Source: Branchiostoma floridae (Eukaryota; Chordata; Leptocardii; Amphioxiformes; Branchiostomatidae). Taken from it: 60,000 nt of DNA. The DNA lies in assembly GCF_000003815.2 (NCBI RefSeq), contig NC_049980.1:21963249-22023248 (forward strand). The letters are read 5' to 3'. The position numbers and the translations under genes are program-made. The notes beneath the pieces are model-generated. The model had not been told where the DNA came from, did not search any database, and was given only the letters and a program-made list of their open reading frames with translations. Shown here piece by piece: positions 1-14,600 of this stretch; within the stretch, counting starts at the first letter, position 1; every line of letters starts with the position of its first letter.

Positions 1-326
1 AAGGTTATCATTAGTGTAAACATCACCATGACCACAAAGGGGAGACACAAGTTTCCTGTATTTCCTTAATCTTGTTGGTCTTTACCTCATGTGAACTGAG
101 TGTAATGCACCAGCTTCATAGGCAAGCACAGTCTAGTAGCTGGTTGTCAACTCATGTAAACTCTGTATATCTAGTCCAATATTGCTTAAAATTATGTACA
201 TGGGTCTAATGTAGCTTTTACAGAGTATGCTAATATAATAAAGTAACAGCTGCACAGTGCATTTCAAAACAATTTTTCATTATACCTAGTACAAATGTAT
301 ATGAAAAATGTATAATTGTAACTAAC
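1..326. other. No coding exon seen; intron of the ROCO kinase gene
   Basis: This is AT-rich sequence downstream (minus strand) of kinase exon 31. No exon carrying the HRD or DFG region was found in any frame, so the next exon is outside the window. Confidence 0.6.
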
Positions 327-2675
327 CTGCAGGGCAATCTTGTATGTGATATCTCTCCCCAGCAGTAGGCCAAACGGAGCTCCATGATTCTTCTCCACAG
401 TCCAGTTACCTCTTTCCTCCTGCAGAAAGTTTGCATGTCAGTTTTCCAAATTTGAAGCACTAAAATAGTGGGGACTTCAATACGTGGTAGAAGGGGAAAA
501 GAGTTTTTTGCTGTGTTTTAGTAACTTTGAAGTTTGCTGTAAAGCTGACACAATTTCTGTAGTATAGCAGTAATGCATTGGAAGCTCATATTCACAGTGT
601 CATGAATTTGCAGTGGCAAGGTCACCACAAAAACCATGAAAATAAATCAAAATGGACATTTAAGGTTTTACATTACTTGGGAATAAATATTATAGTTTTT
701 TAAGACTTCTGGAAGTTTGTTACCTGTAACATTTGCATCTTAAAGTGTAAAAAGTTTGAGAGGTTTTGTATTTCAATTGTTATGAATCTCAATGTATGCA
801 AAATGGTTCTAAAACTTTCCCTCCAGAGTGGTTGGATTCTGTTTAAAGGCATACTACGCAGTTTTTTGCGCTCAAATTTGAAATATTCTAGAATTAAGAA
901 ATATCAGATTTACTACTACTTTTTGTCACTTTTTGACACTTTTGTGTCATTATTTCACGTTTGCAACGTAAAGGATTAGCCTACAAACATTCCGCTCTAG
1001 GCACCCTGTAACCTTGTGTCCCCCCAAGTTAGACCCTCCAGGTCTTGCTTGCCACCGGTAGGTCCCCCGGGGTGGGGTAATCAGTTAGCACATGCATGGC
1101 AGACTGCAGATAAAGAACACAATGGAGATCTTCTTTGGAAACACCTATATCTAATCATTCTAAAATAGCATATAATCATGAACTTATTAGTCTATTTTGT
1201 AGGATATCAACAAGCTAAGGTCATATTCCCTTCAAAACTGCAAGAAACCTTGTACAGAAAGCTAGTCTACTGTACTCAGAGGAACTGTCAACTGGCCCCC
1301 CACTGGGAAGCCAGGCTGATAAGCAAGAAACAACAACACACAGAGGCAGTAACCAGCCTGTGCCCATCTGTTTCTTGGAAGATCACAATTTTTATACATC
1401 ATGCTTATGTGGTGCATTGATGTCGCAGCATCTCTCCATGAATATTGGTATGCAATGCTATAGGGTTGATTGAGCTAACAATGTAAAGAAAAAGTAGGAA
1501 AAGCTACTTTTTGTTTTGTTCAAAAATCCCGTAGTATGCCTTTAAAAGTAGGAAGTCCAGTATTGTTACATATTTCTACTAATCTTATATTGCACTGTGG
1601 TTGGTTTAAACTACTACTATTGTGTTGAATTGTCATATCATGGTCTATCACATGTAGCTCTGGGCATGTCAAAAGTTATTTTCTTTATCTTTGCTTTATT
1701 GTAGATCCTGAAACCAATTCAGCCAGCTGGCTGCCATTGTTGAATTTTGGAAGAGTGTATTGTCAATAAAACCATTCATTCATCAATTCATTGCCATTTA
1801 TTATTCATTTCCATAGACTACTTCATTCATTTATTTATTTATATATCCATCTATCCATCCATCCATCCACCTGTCCGTCCGTCCATTCATTCATTCATTC
1901 ATTCCATAGCAAAACAATCAGATTTGAAGTCTTTAGATTCTGAAGATCTGATACACAAAACTAACTTGATGTGGCCTTATTACCTGTTTGGCATTCAAGA
2001 CAGACTGCAGACTGCCCATGGGGGCCAGCTCAATAGCAAGACAGAGCGGCCGCCTGGACACCCCGAGGAGTGATACTACGCAGGGATGGTGCAGCTTTCG
2101 TAGAACGATCACCTCACGCCGCAGCTCAGAGAAGGCCTTGATTGCTTGGGTGCCTTGAAGGGTCCGCAGGAGTTGTCCATCAAAACTAGGTGCACTGCTG
2201 GCAGAACTGATGGGACTTTCTGTGTTGTCACTTCCCTATTTGCAGAAGAAAGTTTAAAAACCTCAGGATGTAAAATCTATGAATCTATCTTCACTATGAA
2301 GCACAAATTTAAAGCAAATTCAGTTGGTAATTTACCAACACATGTTATTTCATTTCAACTACCTGGTATGTCATGAAAGTTTGAGAAGCTAAATACAAGC
2401 TGCAGATATGAGATTAAATGTGCATTTTACATTTACCCTACAAATATTGAACAATCCATCCCAGATTGAGTGCTTTGTCTGTTCTTAGAGATGAAGAAGC
2501 CCAGACACTCTGCAAGACTTACCCTACTGTCCCTACTGCTTCCTGAAGCTGCAGCTCTTCTGATTTTCTCTTCTGAGTGGAAACATTTGATAGCCACTTC
2601 CTGCCCCCTGTACAGCGCCCTGTAAACACCTCCCACGCCTCCTACACCCAGAAGGTGTTCCTTTGTAAATTCCAC
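327..2675 (-). CDS. ROCO kinase exons 29-31: kinase N-lobe (truncated at window edge)
   Basis: Exons 2675-2523, 2235-1984 and 419-327. The glycine-rich loop is LLGVGGVGGVYRA (about residues 1499-1511) and the ATP-anchoring lysine is in QEVAIKCF (about K1521). The helix C glutamate is probably in FSELRREVIVL, followed by KLHHPCVVSLLGV and the hinge-like LAIELAPMGSLQSVL. The last exon in the window ends with DITYKIALQ, matching the LRRK1 region before the HRD motif. The HRD and DFG motifs and any WD40 domain must lie to the left of position 1. Between 327 and 1 I see no further exon. Confidence 0.9.
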
Positions 2676-5600
2676 CTAAGACAACATGAGAAATAAAGTC
2701 AAACCTGATCGGTCAACCACCAGTCCTCCAGTTACAGACCACAATAAAACAGTCCCATCCAATCACACATAGCTGGTACCTATAAAAAGCAGCAGCAGGC
2801 AATAAAGCAACAATGAAAGCCGAGGTAACAAAGAGTGCAGTCCTTCACAGAGGTATTCCTGTCATGCAATGCTGATACAGAAAGTAGTATAGACAAAGGA
2901 TTCCCATTGGCAGGTGAACGAAGGTGTCAAAATGAAAAGACACAACCTGGCTGATCATGATTGTCCTGTAGCTGCACAGGTAGAGGCTTTGAAATGAGAG
3001 AGCTATTGATGAAGGAACCGACTAATCTGCAAGAGAAGGATCAAGGGTGTGAGGCCAAGAAGGATAAAAAACGACTGAGTGATGGTGACAGGTCCAATTG
3101 CTGTTGTTGGAGGAACAAGACGATTTGCGACAGACAGCACAGATGGTTGCAAGCTGAAAGAGCTATTGATAAAGGAAAAAACTCGTCTGCAAGAGAAGAA
3201 TGGTGTGAGACCAAAAGGAAGGAAGCCCCCTGGCTGATGATCCTGTAGCTGCAGCGGTAGAGGCTCTAGAGGAAGTACGACAGACAGATGACTGCAAGCT
3301 GAAAGAATCGCTGATGATGGCTGAACCAACCTTCAAGTCTTCCTGCTGCATGACCAGCTTCTCTGGCAAGTCAACCAGGAGGAGATCTGGCACCAGCTCT
3401 GCCAGCTCTACGGGGGTGTCAGGGTGTTTGGAACACTCCACTGTGTCTTCTGTTACATGACAATGGACAGCCACAAGTGATAGCTCTACTAGTGAAATTG
3501 ATTGTATCATTTAGCAGATAATGCTGTGAATGTTTTAGGAAAAAGAAATCCCAACAGATTTTATACGTTTTTTGTTTCTAAAAAGAATACATAACCCACT
3601 GCAAGCCTGTAGCAACACAATTGTTTTTTTAAACTAATATTTCTTTGATTTTACTATTAATTGCATGGAATCAACTTGTGATCAGAAAAAAAACCCAGCT
3701 TGTAAGATGATACTAGTATATATTTTTTTTAATATAATGTTGTTTTATTCACCTTGCAAAGCCACCAAACCGCATTCTTCTAACGTGAACTCGTGGGGTT
3801 GATTAGGGTCCATCACAGCAGAGTTTCTGTGAGGATGTCTCCTGAAACATTCCGGACAGGGGATGACACACTGGACCAGAGGCCGGCCCTCGTCGTCAAC
3901 CTGCTGCTTCAAACCTGCATGCATGATAAAACACATGATAAAGTATGAGGAGAAAGCATGACTACATCTAGTTCAACACCTGAAGTGTCACCACCAGCTG
4001 TTTGTGTGTGTGTGTGTATGTGTGTAATTACCTATATGTGCATCAAATTGACACTGCTCAAAGTCAACTGAAAAGAACACGACACCAAAAATCATATTCA
4101 ACCTTTCCTCTGCTGCACATCCAAGACAAATCAAGTACCAGAAGGCTAAGTCATCAGAGCGAAGGTTAAAACTATGCCAGCACTCTAGCAGATATGATTT
4201 TTAACCATACCAGGAAACCACTCCATGATCAGGATGTCGATCTGGTCAGCGACAAAACCCATGACTGAGAAGTCATTTGTCTCGGACTTGACAATGATCT
4301 CCACCCCATCCATCCCTGATGGGTCCACGCCAGCACTACTAGCCAGGGACTGAACTCTGAAGGAAAACAAAGGAAAGCAGCTATAATAATGTAGCATGTA
4401 GGATTGTTGTATTTCAAAAGTTATAACAACTTAGTAATTTTTGGTTAGTCATATCAGTAACTGATGTTTACAGGTTGACCATATACCATCAAAGTCTACA
4501 ACACATAGAGGATGGGACATTGGCAAGCAACTTATTTCAGAAACTCAGAACCAAGAACCTGGCTTACGGTATACCACTGTTGAAATCCTATGTATACAAA
4601 TTTGCCATGGTCCTGTCCTTGGTGCTGAAGGAGTACTATAGCCATTACATAGAGTCACTAAACAAAAAAGTTTCAAAGGAAGTGTAAGTTGGTGACATCT
4701 CTTTTTGCTGTAAGTGATTCTCACCTGACCTCCCCTCCCTGGTACACCACCTCCATAGCCTCCCTCCAGTAGTAGCTCCTCTGCAGCTGTAGTTTGAAGC
4801 TCTTACTGGGGTGGCGCTTGATCACCCTGAAAGTTTTTTTTTAAAATACTGATAAATCTTGTAATGGTTATGCTTGGAACACCCTTTCCCACACACAAAC
4901 ACATGTAGCTCTTTCACAACCGATATTCTACAGCTATTGGCTTTAGGCTACCATGTTTTGTTGGAAAAAAATGTTGTCAGAGTACTTAGTACTTCCAGGT
5001 GCATAATAAAGCTGCTGTGGGCTCCTGTTACCTACATGACATAATATCCCATTCCCAATCCATCACCGAAGTTTGAATGAATGACAGAATTACTTGTTAC
5101 CCGCTGGGATGAATTTGATGATTCCCTTTGCTGATCTTTGGGTGTCTATGGCACCATATGGGGCAATACAATGAAGCAGTACTTGGTAGCTTACTGCTTT
5201 TGTTTTAAACCCTCTTGACCATCCCTATACACATAAATACCTCGACTCCTTCCATGATGCAAGTTTTTGTTGGAGTTGACTTTTCCTTTCCTGCCTGTTG
5301 ATCCGCTCCAGCCCGATGATGAGCCTGGAGATGAGTCTGCTCCAGAAGCCGCTGGGGACGTACGCCATGCGGTAGTACCTCCGCAGCAGCTTACGCGACA
5401 CATACTCAGTAGCAGCTGGGGCTCCCTGGGGCAGTTGGGACGGGACAAGTAGCCTGGATACATGGATATATAACATCAGACGTTTAGACATCCAATGTGC
5501 AGTATTATGACACGGAAATAACCTTCATTGTCACTGTATCCAAACTGTTTGTTTCTTCTGCTAACACTGTCAATCATGGTAAGTATCGTTACTACTTATT

Positions 5601-8600
5601 CAGTTACTGTAGGGTGTGTTCAAGGCTTTAACATTCCCCTTAGAAAAATAAGCTGACCAAACATTATTTTGAACCATTAAACCTGAAAGAAACTAAAAGC
5701 AATTTGTAACTCACTCCTGATCATCCACAGCCATGGCAATCTCAAACCTCTCCAGCAGCTGAAGGTACTTGGGGATGAACTGCTCAGGGAACCGCGAGTC
5801 TTTGAACAGGAAGGGCACATCGTTTTTGTGGAGGCGACCGTTCCGAACGAAGCGGTTGATTTCCTCCACAGTGAGGACCTTGGCCAACATGTCGCAAAGC
5901 CAGGACGGGTCCAGGAAGTAGAGCGAGTCCAGCCCCCGCAGGTGGTCGCTGAAGTGGACCAGGGAGCCAATCTCATGTAGAAACCTCACAGCTACAAAAA
6001 GAACAAAAAATTTCATGCTAATTATACAGAAACAAGATTTCTAAGATGCCATACCATAAGATTGTTAAATAACTAATTTTACCAACTCTGAACCCTACTT
6101 CCTATCCCCCCAGCAAATCAGTACTTTTGCCCTTCACTCCCTGTCACTCTGTGGTGAGATGTGCCTATGTACATGTATATAGCATATGTAAAGAACTGCA
6201 CCAACACAGGCAGACGAACACACCAAAAACAATTCCTTGCACCGTACACGTAAGTAAGAACAGTGTACACTGGATCAAGAATCTCTGCTGAAATGTTATT
6301 ATAATTTTTCAGTCTAATGGTGGAGCCTATCACTGCAACTACTGTAACAGTACCTGAAAAGCCTAATCTCTGTACTACTGATAGAACTAATGACCCTTAT
6401 TACCCAGTTCCCTGTCCTCCTTGGTGGTGATATCATTATCAGGCAAGTTCTGCACAAGGGCAGAGAACTCTGTTTCTTCCTCATTCAGCACAGGAAGTCT
6501 GTCAGTCTTTAGTCTGAACTGGGCCTCCTCCTCTACTGCATTCATCAGCTCAAGGTAGCTCCTTGGAACCTGATATTAAACAATCATACCGTATATTGAT
6601 CAAGACATATTATGTAAGGCAGCAATGCAATCTTGAAGAGAAAAATTCGAAATAATTCTTAAATCTTTCTGGTTAGAAAAAAAGTGCGGCAAGAAAATTC
6701 TAAACACATTGAGATTTCAGGTGTCTGAATGTGACAATTTCATCTTCTTACAGTTCTGTTTTAGTTGTCATGCCCAAACATTACCTTTCTGCCCACCAGC
6801 TTCTCTCCTGTGTCTCTGTCCTTCATGTTACATGCAACGTCATACACTGCCTGCCTCAACTCCTCCAGACCCTCTCCAGTACAGCACGACACCTACCAGG
6901 CAAGAAACAAACTTTCAACATGACAAAACTTTCTGATAATGGAGGATCATCAGATTAAGGAATACTTGCCAGTGGTTGGTATATTTGGTAAGTCTTCTTC
7001 TGCAGTAATAGTGTTAGCAGCAAGGGAATTCAACTTTCTTTAACTTCTTTTGCTACATCTAAGTTCAAGGTAAACTAAAATATCAGCTACATTGATATCT
7101 CTTGAAATGTTTTATGAACCTTAAAAGTAGAAAATATGAAGTTTTCGAAAACATCTCTCATTGCTATACCTCCTGTATAGCCCTGATATCAGGGAAACCC
7201 TTGACAGGTTCAAGGTATTTCAGACGAATCATCTCTCTCATGGCAGCTACCTGTCCAGCCCTCTCGTGCTTTGGAAGAAAGTCCAAAAATGTGCCAACAA
7301 TGATGACACAGGAGTTTGGTGCTCGGGCCTGTAACATCAGCAAAAGTAAAAGTAAGAGAGTCTCTCTTACTCTGAGCCATTATGTATAGAAGATATATAG
7401 CTTATCATACTGGGTAGGAACCCATACAAAGTTCTATTGTTTGGTACTAAGAAGAACTGTTTGAATTTGCAATCCCTGTTTGATAGTTCATCTCAATATT
7501 AAGTAAGCAAAATAGCAATCATGTCAGGTTCAATTCCATATGTTTGACTCAAGTTTGTCTTGATTGGGAGCTTGATCAAAGTAAGCCACTAAGCAAGTTG
7601 CTCTAAAGGAGGTTTGTTTGGCTCACCTGAATGTTGAGCAGCCAAGGCTTGAGGTTGCTGATGCCCTTCTCTCTCAGAGTAAGATTGTAGGTGACTAGGT
7701 ACAGTGTGTTCTGGGACAGGAAACACTGGTGGGTGGGGTAGTACACCTCCTGTCCTCCCATGTCCCATGTGTTAAACATGATGTCTGGAGCTTGCAGCTG
7801 ATCAGGAATATCATAATACATCATTACTCTGTATATCACATTAACTTTAATTTTGTTCCCATTTTGCTCTACACAAATAAAGAAACTGTTACAGTATCCC
7901 AAAAGGCTGAAATTCGTTGCGTATGATCACCCTCAATGCACTTGCTGTAAGGAAGAAATATTTCTTTCTTTTCAAGGTACTCAATGAATCCAAAGGCAAA
8001 AACAGCCTATGAAATAATCCAAATACATGTACAGGACATTCTTGTCTCCCCTTTCATTAATTACCAAAGTGATGTCCTGACTCTAAAGACAAGCTTGGTA
8101 GGAAACAGCATATCAAATACAAAATTACAGCTAGACAGCTGCAGACCTTGGCATCTCGAGGCAAGCTGTTGAATAGTCCAGAGGACCTTCTCCTTGGAGG
8201 GTTGCAGCACCACTGACTAACCCATACTCCGTTGGTGGGCATGTTCTGCCGTGCTGGGTTTCCCATCAACATATCCAGCAAGGTGGTTTTTCCTGTGCCC
8301 TGCAAAGAATCCACAATCATTCAACATGTCAAGACTATATGAAACACACTATATGAAAGCCAACTTTAATGAGATGTACATACTCGTAAGACAATTTCCC
8401 AATTTCTAAGTTTGTGTAAAAACAGGCATTCCATAAATGCGGAAAAGTTATGTGATCAAGTAAAACTGCTTACCTTCAAGTCACTTTATGTATTCAATCA
8501 GCTTTTTGTGTTTTGTCCTCCAATCACAAGGCAGACCTCTATGAAAAAAAAACCTTAATGATAATTACCTCTTTTCCAACCAGCATGAGCTTGACCTTGT

Positions 8601-11600
8601 TGCATGGTTCTGACATTCTAAGCTGTGCCCTCAGGAATGCCAGCAGGTCACGGACTTTAGGACTAGACTTGCTGTTGCCAACTGAAATGAATGAAGAGAC
8701 GGTATGAAGAATAAGCAGAATCACCATAATGATTAATAAAAATCATTTGCACAATATCTAGTACTTTTTCCTGTATCTTTCCTTTTCACACTGTTGAAAA
8801 TGTCATTCTATGTAACAGTTGCACAATCATGTTCTTCAAGACTGAAAATCTAAAAAGATACCTGCAAGTCACAACAGTCAAATTTACAGAAATCTGAGTA
8901 AATTGGATTTTAATCTAAAATATGTGCAGAATGCCATTTTAGTGTGAAACATGGGCATCAAACAGAAGAAAGCTGGTGCCCAAACAACATAAGGAGGACT
9001 GTTAGTATGGATGGTGCTCTCACCAGGTTTGACATGGTTGGGAATGTGATGGAGGGAGAGGCCGTCTATCCCTAGCTGCCAGCACTGACGCAGGTTCCCC
9101 AGAGCGAGGGGAAGCTCATGCAAGTCTGGGTTACTGTGTGAGTTAGTAAAATGAATTATGTCTAGAAATATCCATTGACTGTGATAACTAAAGTTTAACA
9201 TACAACATCAAGTTGAAACACAACAGGGAAAGACAGATCTGAATGACACTTAATAAACATTGTACATTTTATCAAGCACCCTTTGTTCAATGGATAACTA
9301 GTGGCAATCTAGCTTGAGTACCATCCTCCGTAGTGACCGCTGGCTTAATACTTTTGCTTGCTAATAATAACCACGTGGTTAGCAGGCAAAAGTATTGAGC
9401 CAGCAGTCACTACAGAGGATGGTACTTAGGCTGGTGGCAAACAAAGAATTAGAATAAATTGGATACTAATAGCTATGGATTGACTCATGAAAATACCCTA
9501 CATTGTATACTGCAATGTTTGTTATTCAGGTTTGCTTTAGTCAAGGTGAACAAAGCTTCACATCATTATCTCTGTATGTGTTCATGGCAATCATGTCCTG
9601 TCCTTACTTGCTGAGGTCCAACAGTTCAAGCCGTGCCAACTTGCAGATGCTGTTGGGTACTGACTGGAGGTTGTTGTCATTCATCAGTAGGGTTTGTAAC
9701 CTTCGTGACAAAGACGAAAATAACAGCTTTGTAAACGATAGGGGCAGCAGGCAATAGAACAAGGCAATAGAAGAAGGCCTGCATATCACACGTCTTACTA
9801 GAAACAGTGAGAAAATTTGAGCTCAACATTTCTTAAGATTATGAAAATATAACAATAGATAGGCTGCATATCACACGTCTTACTAGAGCACTTGACCACA
9901 TAAATGAACGCGATACCTTCACTTTTATTTAAGAGGAAAGATTAGGAACTTGTTTGTCAAACTAAACTATAGAAAGAAACAGAAGACAGTGAACACTAAA
10001 GAAAAAACTTTAACCAACACCAAATATCTTCCCCCTAAAGAAAACAGTTACCTCGGGTGCATATCAAGCATCACTGCCTATTGTATACCTGGGAATAAAA
10101 ATATCTGGAAATTCAATCTCCTTGGAATAGTGGTCATCCTCATTGTAGAACATAGAAGACTTGGGTCTTTCAGGCTCTGATGCTGATTTTTTCTTTCCAA
10201 AGAGCTTCCACTTCTTCTTCTTTTCCTCAGGACTGTAAAATATAAACACAATACAATCATCAAAATTTACATGTCCCTTTATGCTGCATGGGGGGGGGGG
10301 GGTCATTTGGCTGATACATTCAATTCAAATTCATTAAAATAGTGTGAAAGGTAAATTCTCCTAGAAATCATGGTACATGTCATGTATGAGTACTGTATGT
10401 GCATCTGACTAATTGCCTTTATTTCCTGTAACTCTGTGTTGAGACATACCTTTTTTTATTACATGGAAATAACTCTGTAAAAAAACACAGACAGGCAGAC
10501 CCACAGAAAACAGCACAACTGTCAAACTGACCACCACCACCCTTCCCTCTATGATCCTTTCTTGTATGATCCTTACCCTGGTGTGCTAGGGGACTCAGGT
10601 AATGATCCATTGGTCAGTTTGTTGTGACTGATGTCCAGAGAGGTCAAGTTGGGACATTTCCAGTGCTCCGGCTTGGGAAACTTCTCCAGTCTGTTGTAGC
10701 TGACATTCAACTCCGTCAGGGCCTATTCCAAACATCAAAACTTCTACCTTAAAAGTTTCCTTTATAGTTAAAATGCTATGAGTGTCAACAGGCATATTAA
10801 GGTGTTTTCTTTATCTTTTGTCTTTATTCTTCTAAGAAGCTCATATCACTCATAATCTAGATGCTGCTAACAACGAAAACACAAATCTGTTCAAAGGCTA
10901 CTTGGACTCAAATGATTTAAAATAAATCTTATTTCATTAAAAAAACTACCTTGTAATTTTTGGTGAGTAGCATAGGTTTAATTTTGAGTGAAAAGTCATC
11001 ATTATATCATCATTGAATACATAATATATACTGACTGGATTTGGATAACGTACAGTGATTGAAAGTTGTACATACACACATACGTGTACAGCACTACAAC
11101 TTAGTACAAGTGGACTAGCCCTGCTGTAGTATTGTCTGTACTTTTTGCAGCTGCAGAGTAGTAAAGAAATGGAGATGGGCACTGCTATGTGCTGTTAAAA
11201 GAACTTTTTTCTAAGCATTGATATAGGATATAGGATAAGCTGTACCTTCAGCCTGCATACTTCCCAACGTATCTCATCCAGCTTGTTATAACTTAGGATC
11301 AGGTACTTTAATGTGTCGGACCAGAAAAACTCCAGGCTGGCAGGTAGGGTCCGCAAGAGGTTGTGGGCGGCATCAAGGATCTCCTGTATCAAAGCATAGA
11401 AATGAACTGAAACTACAATGTACCTCAATGCTAATCATAGCTGTGAAACAGGAATAAAGTATAGATACCATGTAGCATTGTAACAGGCCAAAATGTACCC
11501 CTGGCCAGAATACACCAGGTATGTCCTGGCCAGGCAGGGGTACATTTGGCCTGTTACCCCTGCATATACCACAGTCCCTTACCAAAGGACATCCCCAGGG

Positions 11601-14600
11601 ATTGGGCAGCATCTTGACCTTGTTGTGGTTGAGGATCAGCCTTCTCAAGTCTTTGGTGTTTTTGATGACGTCTGGCAGTTCTGACAGCTGATTGTGTGAT
11701 ACGTCCAGGATCTTCAGCTTCTCACATCTCCACCTGGCACCACTGCCTGCATCACACACAGATGGACCAGAATAACCTTAAGTTAGCTTATGTTTCAGAT
11801 CAACACATGCTGCACCGGTAAGTCATAACAGTCTGGGCTTCATACCCCAAAAATGGACAACAAATCTTCCAGAAATGGTTTTACATTCCTATGGTGGTAT
11901 GGAATTGTTTAATTGCACTCTTATTGCACGTATAGGTCCTTCACTTGTCTTCTTGAAAAGTCACACATTATACTGACAGTTTGATGGAAATTTTCATTCT
12001 TTAATGTATTTGTTGTATCTGGAACACAAACATCATAGGGGTCACTACCAGCTAATCATGATTATGGGTGAGACAGGCCAGACTATGCCCAAGACGGACG
12101 TGCATTTACTACCCGGATAATACAGAGACTAGGGGTATAGTCTGGCCTGTTTATATGCCAGTACTTGCCTGCAGTCTCCCTATTGGAGAGATCAGAGAGC
12201 TCATCCTCCAGTGTGTACTCCAGAGATTGGAGTTTGTTGTTGGAGAGGTTGAGTTTCTCCAGGCTGGGGATGTGAAACAGTTGGGGAGGGACCCACTGAA
12301 GTCTGTTGTGTGAGACATTCATGTCCTCCAGTCTGAAACAAAACAAAACATGTCATTCTGCCTGGTACCCTAAGACCGCCACACTTTTAACAAAATGATG
12401 AGCTTAAACAGATATACTGATGCACCATCAATAATCCCCAACTTATGCACATTTCAGCATTTGAAGCATTTATGAGATGGCCTTGATATAATCCTTTTTT
12501 ATCATTTTTTTAATGTGCATTTTTCTGGTATCCACAAAAATAATGAGGGTGGATGTTATATGCTCTATGTCAAAATAAAATACTTGTATGGGGAATTTTT
12601 TAAATGTTTCAAAATCCTCCTCTCGAAACTTGTAATGTTTCACATACAGCCTCTGAGCTTTAAATATACCATCTGTTCATTTTGGAGAAACAAAGAATGT
12701 TCATCAGGAATAAGAACTGTGCATTTATCATGCACATTTTTAAAACAGTTTTTTCATACCTTAGGCAGAGAACGTCCCCTGACTTCTCTCTACCCTCTGG
12801 AAAGGGTAGAGCTTCAAGTGCATTATGGGATAAGTCTAGCCTCTCCAACTTGTTCATTCCCCATGGTAGGATGGCCGGAATTCTGCACAGTGCATTGTGG
12901 GAGAGATCAATCTCCACCAAGGTGTCTGTATGGTTTTGGAGCCATACCTCATGGATGGCATACAGATGACGCTGTCTCCACTTTGCAACAAGCTACATGT
13001 ATAAACACAGAGAACATTGTTTATGTATCTATCTCACTTAATAAGTTAATTCAATGACAAAATGGGTTAGAGCAATAGTTAGGAATACCTATGTCTGATG
13101 ACAGTAACCACACCTGAACGTTGACAATTGTTCAACCATTTGTCTGCTTGGGTTTATCCACGAACCAAATCTTTTTCAGCCGCAGTACAAGTCAGTAAGT
13201 ATGGGGTTATTCTATGCTCAATACAAGTCTCATTTGTGATGATGATGGAATTGTTTAACCTCATTAGGTACCTGCTGAGGTGGGTTCTCCCCAGGTGAGC
13301 TTGTAGCCCTGTTGTCCTTTGATGAGATGTACCTCTGCATGGTCAGACCCAACACTTCTGGGAAGGACTCAACATCATGCTGAGTCACACAAGCACCACA
13401 GTCCAGAAGGAACTTGGCAACTTCAACATGGCCACCTATAGTACACAAATGTTGATTCTAGTAACTGAAGTTATTTTGCATCATGGATAACCAAGGATAC
13501 CAAGAAATACAATGTATATAAGTGAATGACTGAGCATTGAAACATACTTTTTTGTTCTATTCTTTTTTATTGGATTTTCCAAATGTTTTTGCAATGAAAC
13601 TTGAACTCAGCAGCAGCAGTTGACAGAGTAGATAGAGGCTTTGAATTCAATGTTACAACCAAAACATCTTGATTGAAGATATGGTGATTTTAAACAAGCA
13701 AGTTATACAAGCAAGCCAACATGCTACAACAAATTTGGAAGTGTTTTCCACCCACCTGAACATGCACCATACAGATGTGTTGGGCCATCAGTAGATGTGA
13801 GTGTAGCTCCATTAGCAAGCCAGAACTGCACAACAGGCAAGTGTCCCCCACAACAGGCTGCATATAGTTGGGCTGTTAGTGCAGACGGGGAACTCACGAG
13901 ATCTGAATGAGATTTTTAAAAATACCTTATTGGTCTGCTGGTCTGTACTGTTTTGTTATTGGGAGGAAAGATACTGTTGCACCTTCTAAATATGCCTGTC
14001 TGCCCTTTTCATCATCCCAACCTTCCAATGATCGAAGTGGGGAGCGAGAAGATTTCATGTGAAGAAAAATCCTGACAAGCATCACTCAACAAATCTATAA
14101 TAACAGTCTCTTAGAACAAGTTTTTTTGTCTGGAATCTTTTACCTGGATAGAATTCTAGCACAATGTCAATAACTGACATGTGGCCATGGCGAGAGGCGA
14201 TCTCCAGTGCAGTACCCTGCCCTGGTACAGGTGTCCCTGGGTCTGCATCATGCTGCAGCAACAGTTCAGCCACATCAGTACGGCCAAACTGGCAGGCTAG
14301 GGACAAAGGAGTGCCCTGGGAAACAAACAGCAAAACACAGAGATATCAAATTTACATGCATTTCACCAACCAACATGTTTACATGCCGACACAAAAGACA
14401 ATGATCTGATAAAGACAGTGGAAACAAAACTGTTGATGATAGATTGACAATATATGGGAAGATTTTCATGTCCTCAACCTACAAAGCAATACCCTGAAGG
14501 TCAGGGGCAACTGGTGGTTTACCCCTGCATCTATATGCAAGCATGTTCAATTCTCACAAGATAAAAAACAACAGATGATAAACAGTACAGTGAGTGAGTG

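Noticed and set aside
10290-10301. Poly-G run as a sequencing break or frameshift
   Set aside because: It is in an intron next to exon 14, and flanking exon phases agree, so it has no coding consequence.
12515-13057. 180-codon plus-strand ORF
   Set aside because: It is antisense to LRR exon 9 of the kinase, whose minus-strand frame shows clear LRR motifs. The plus ORF is a shadow plus intron sequence.
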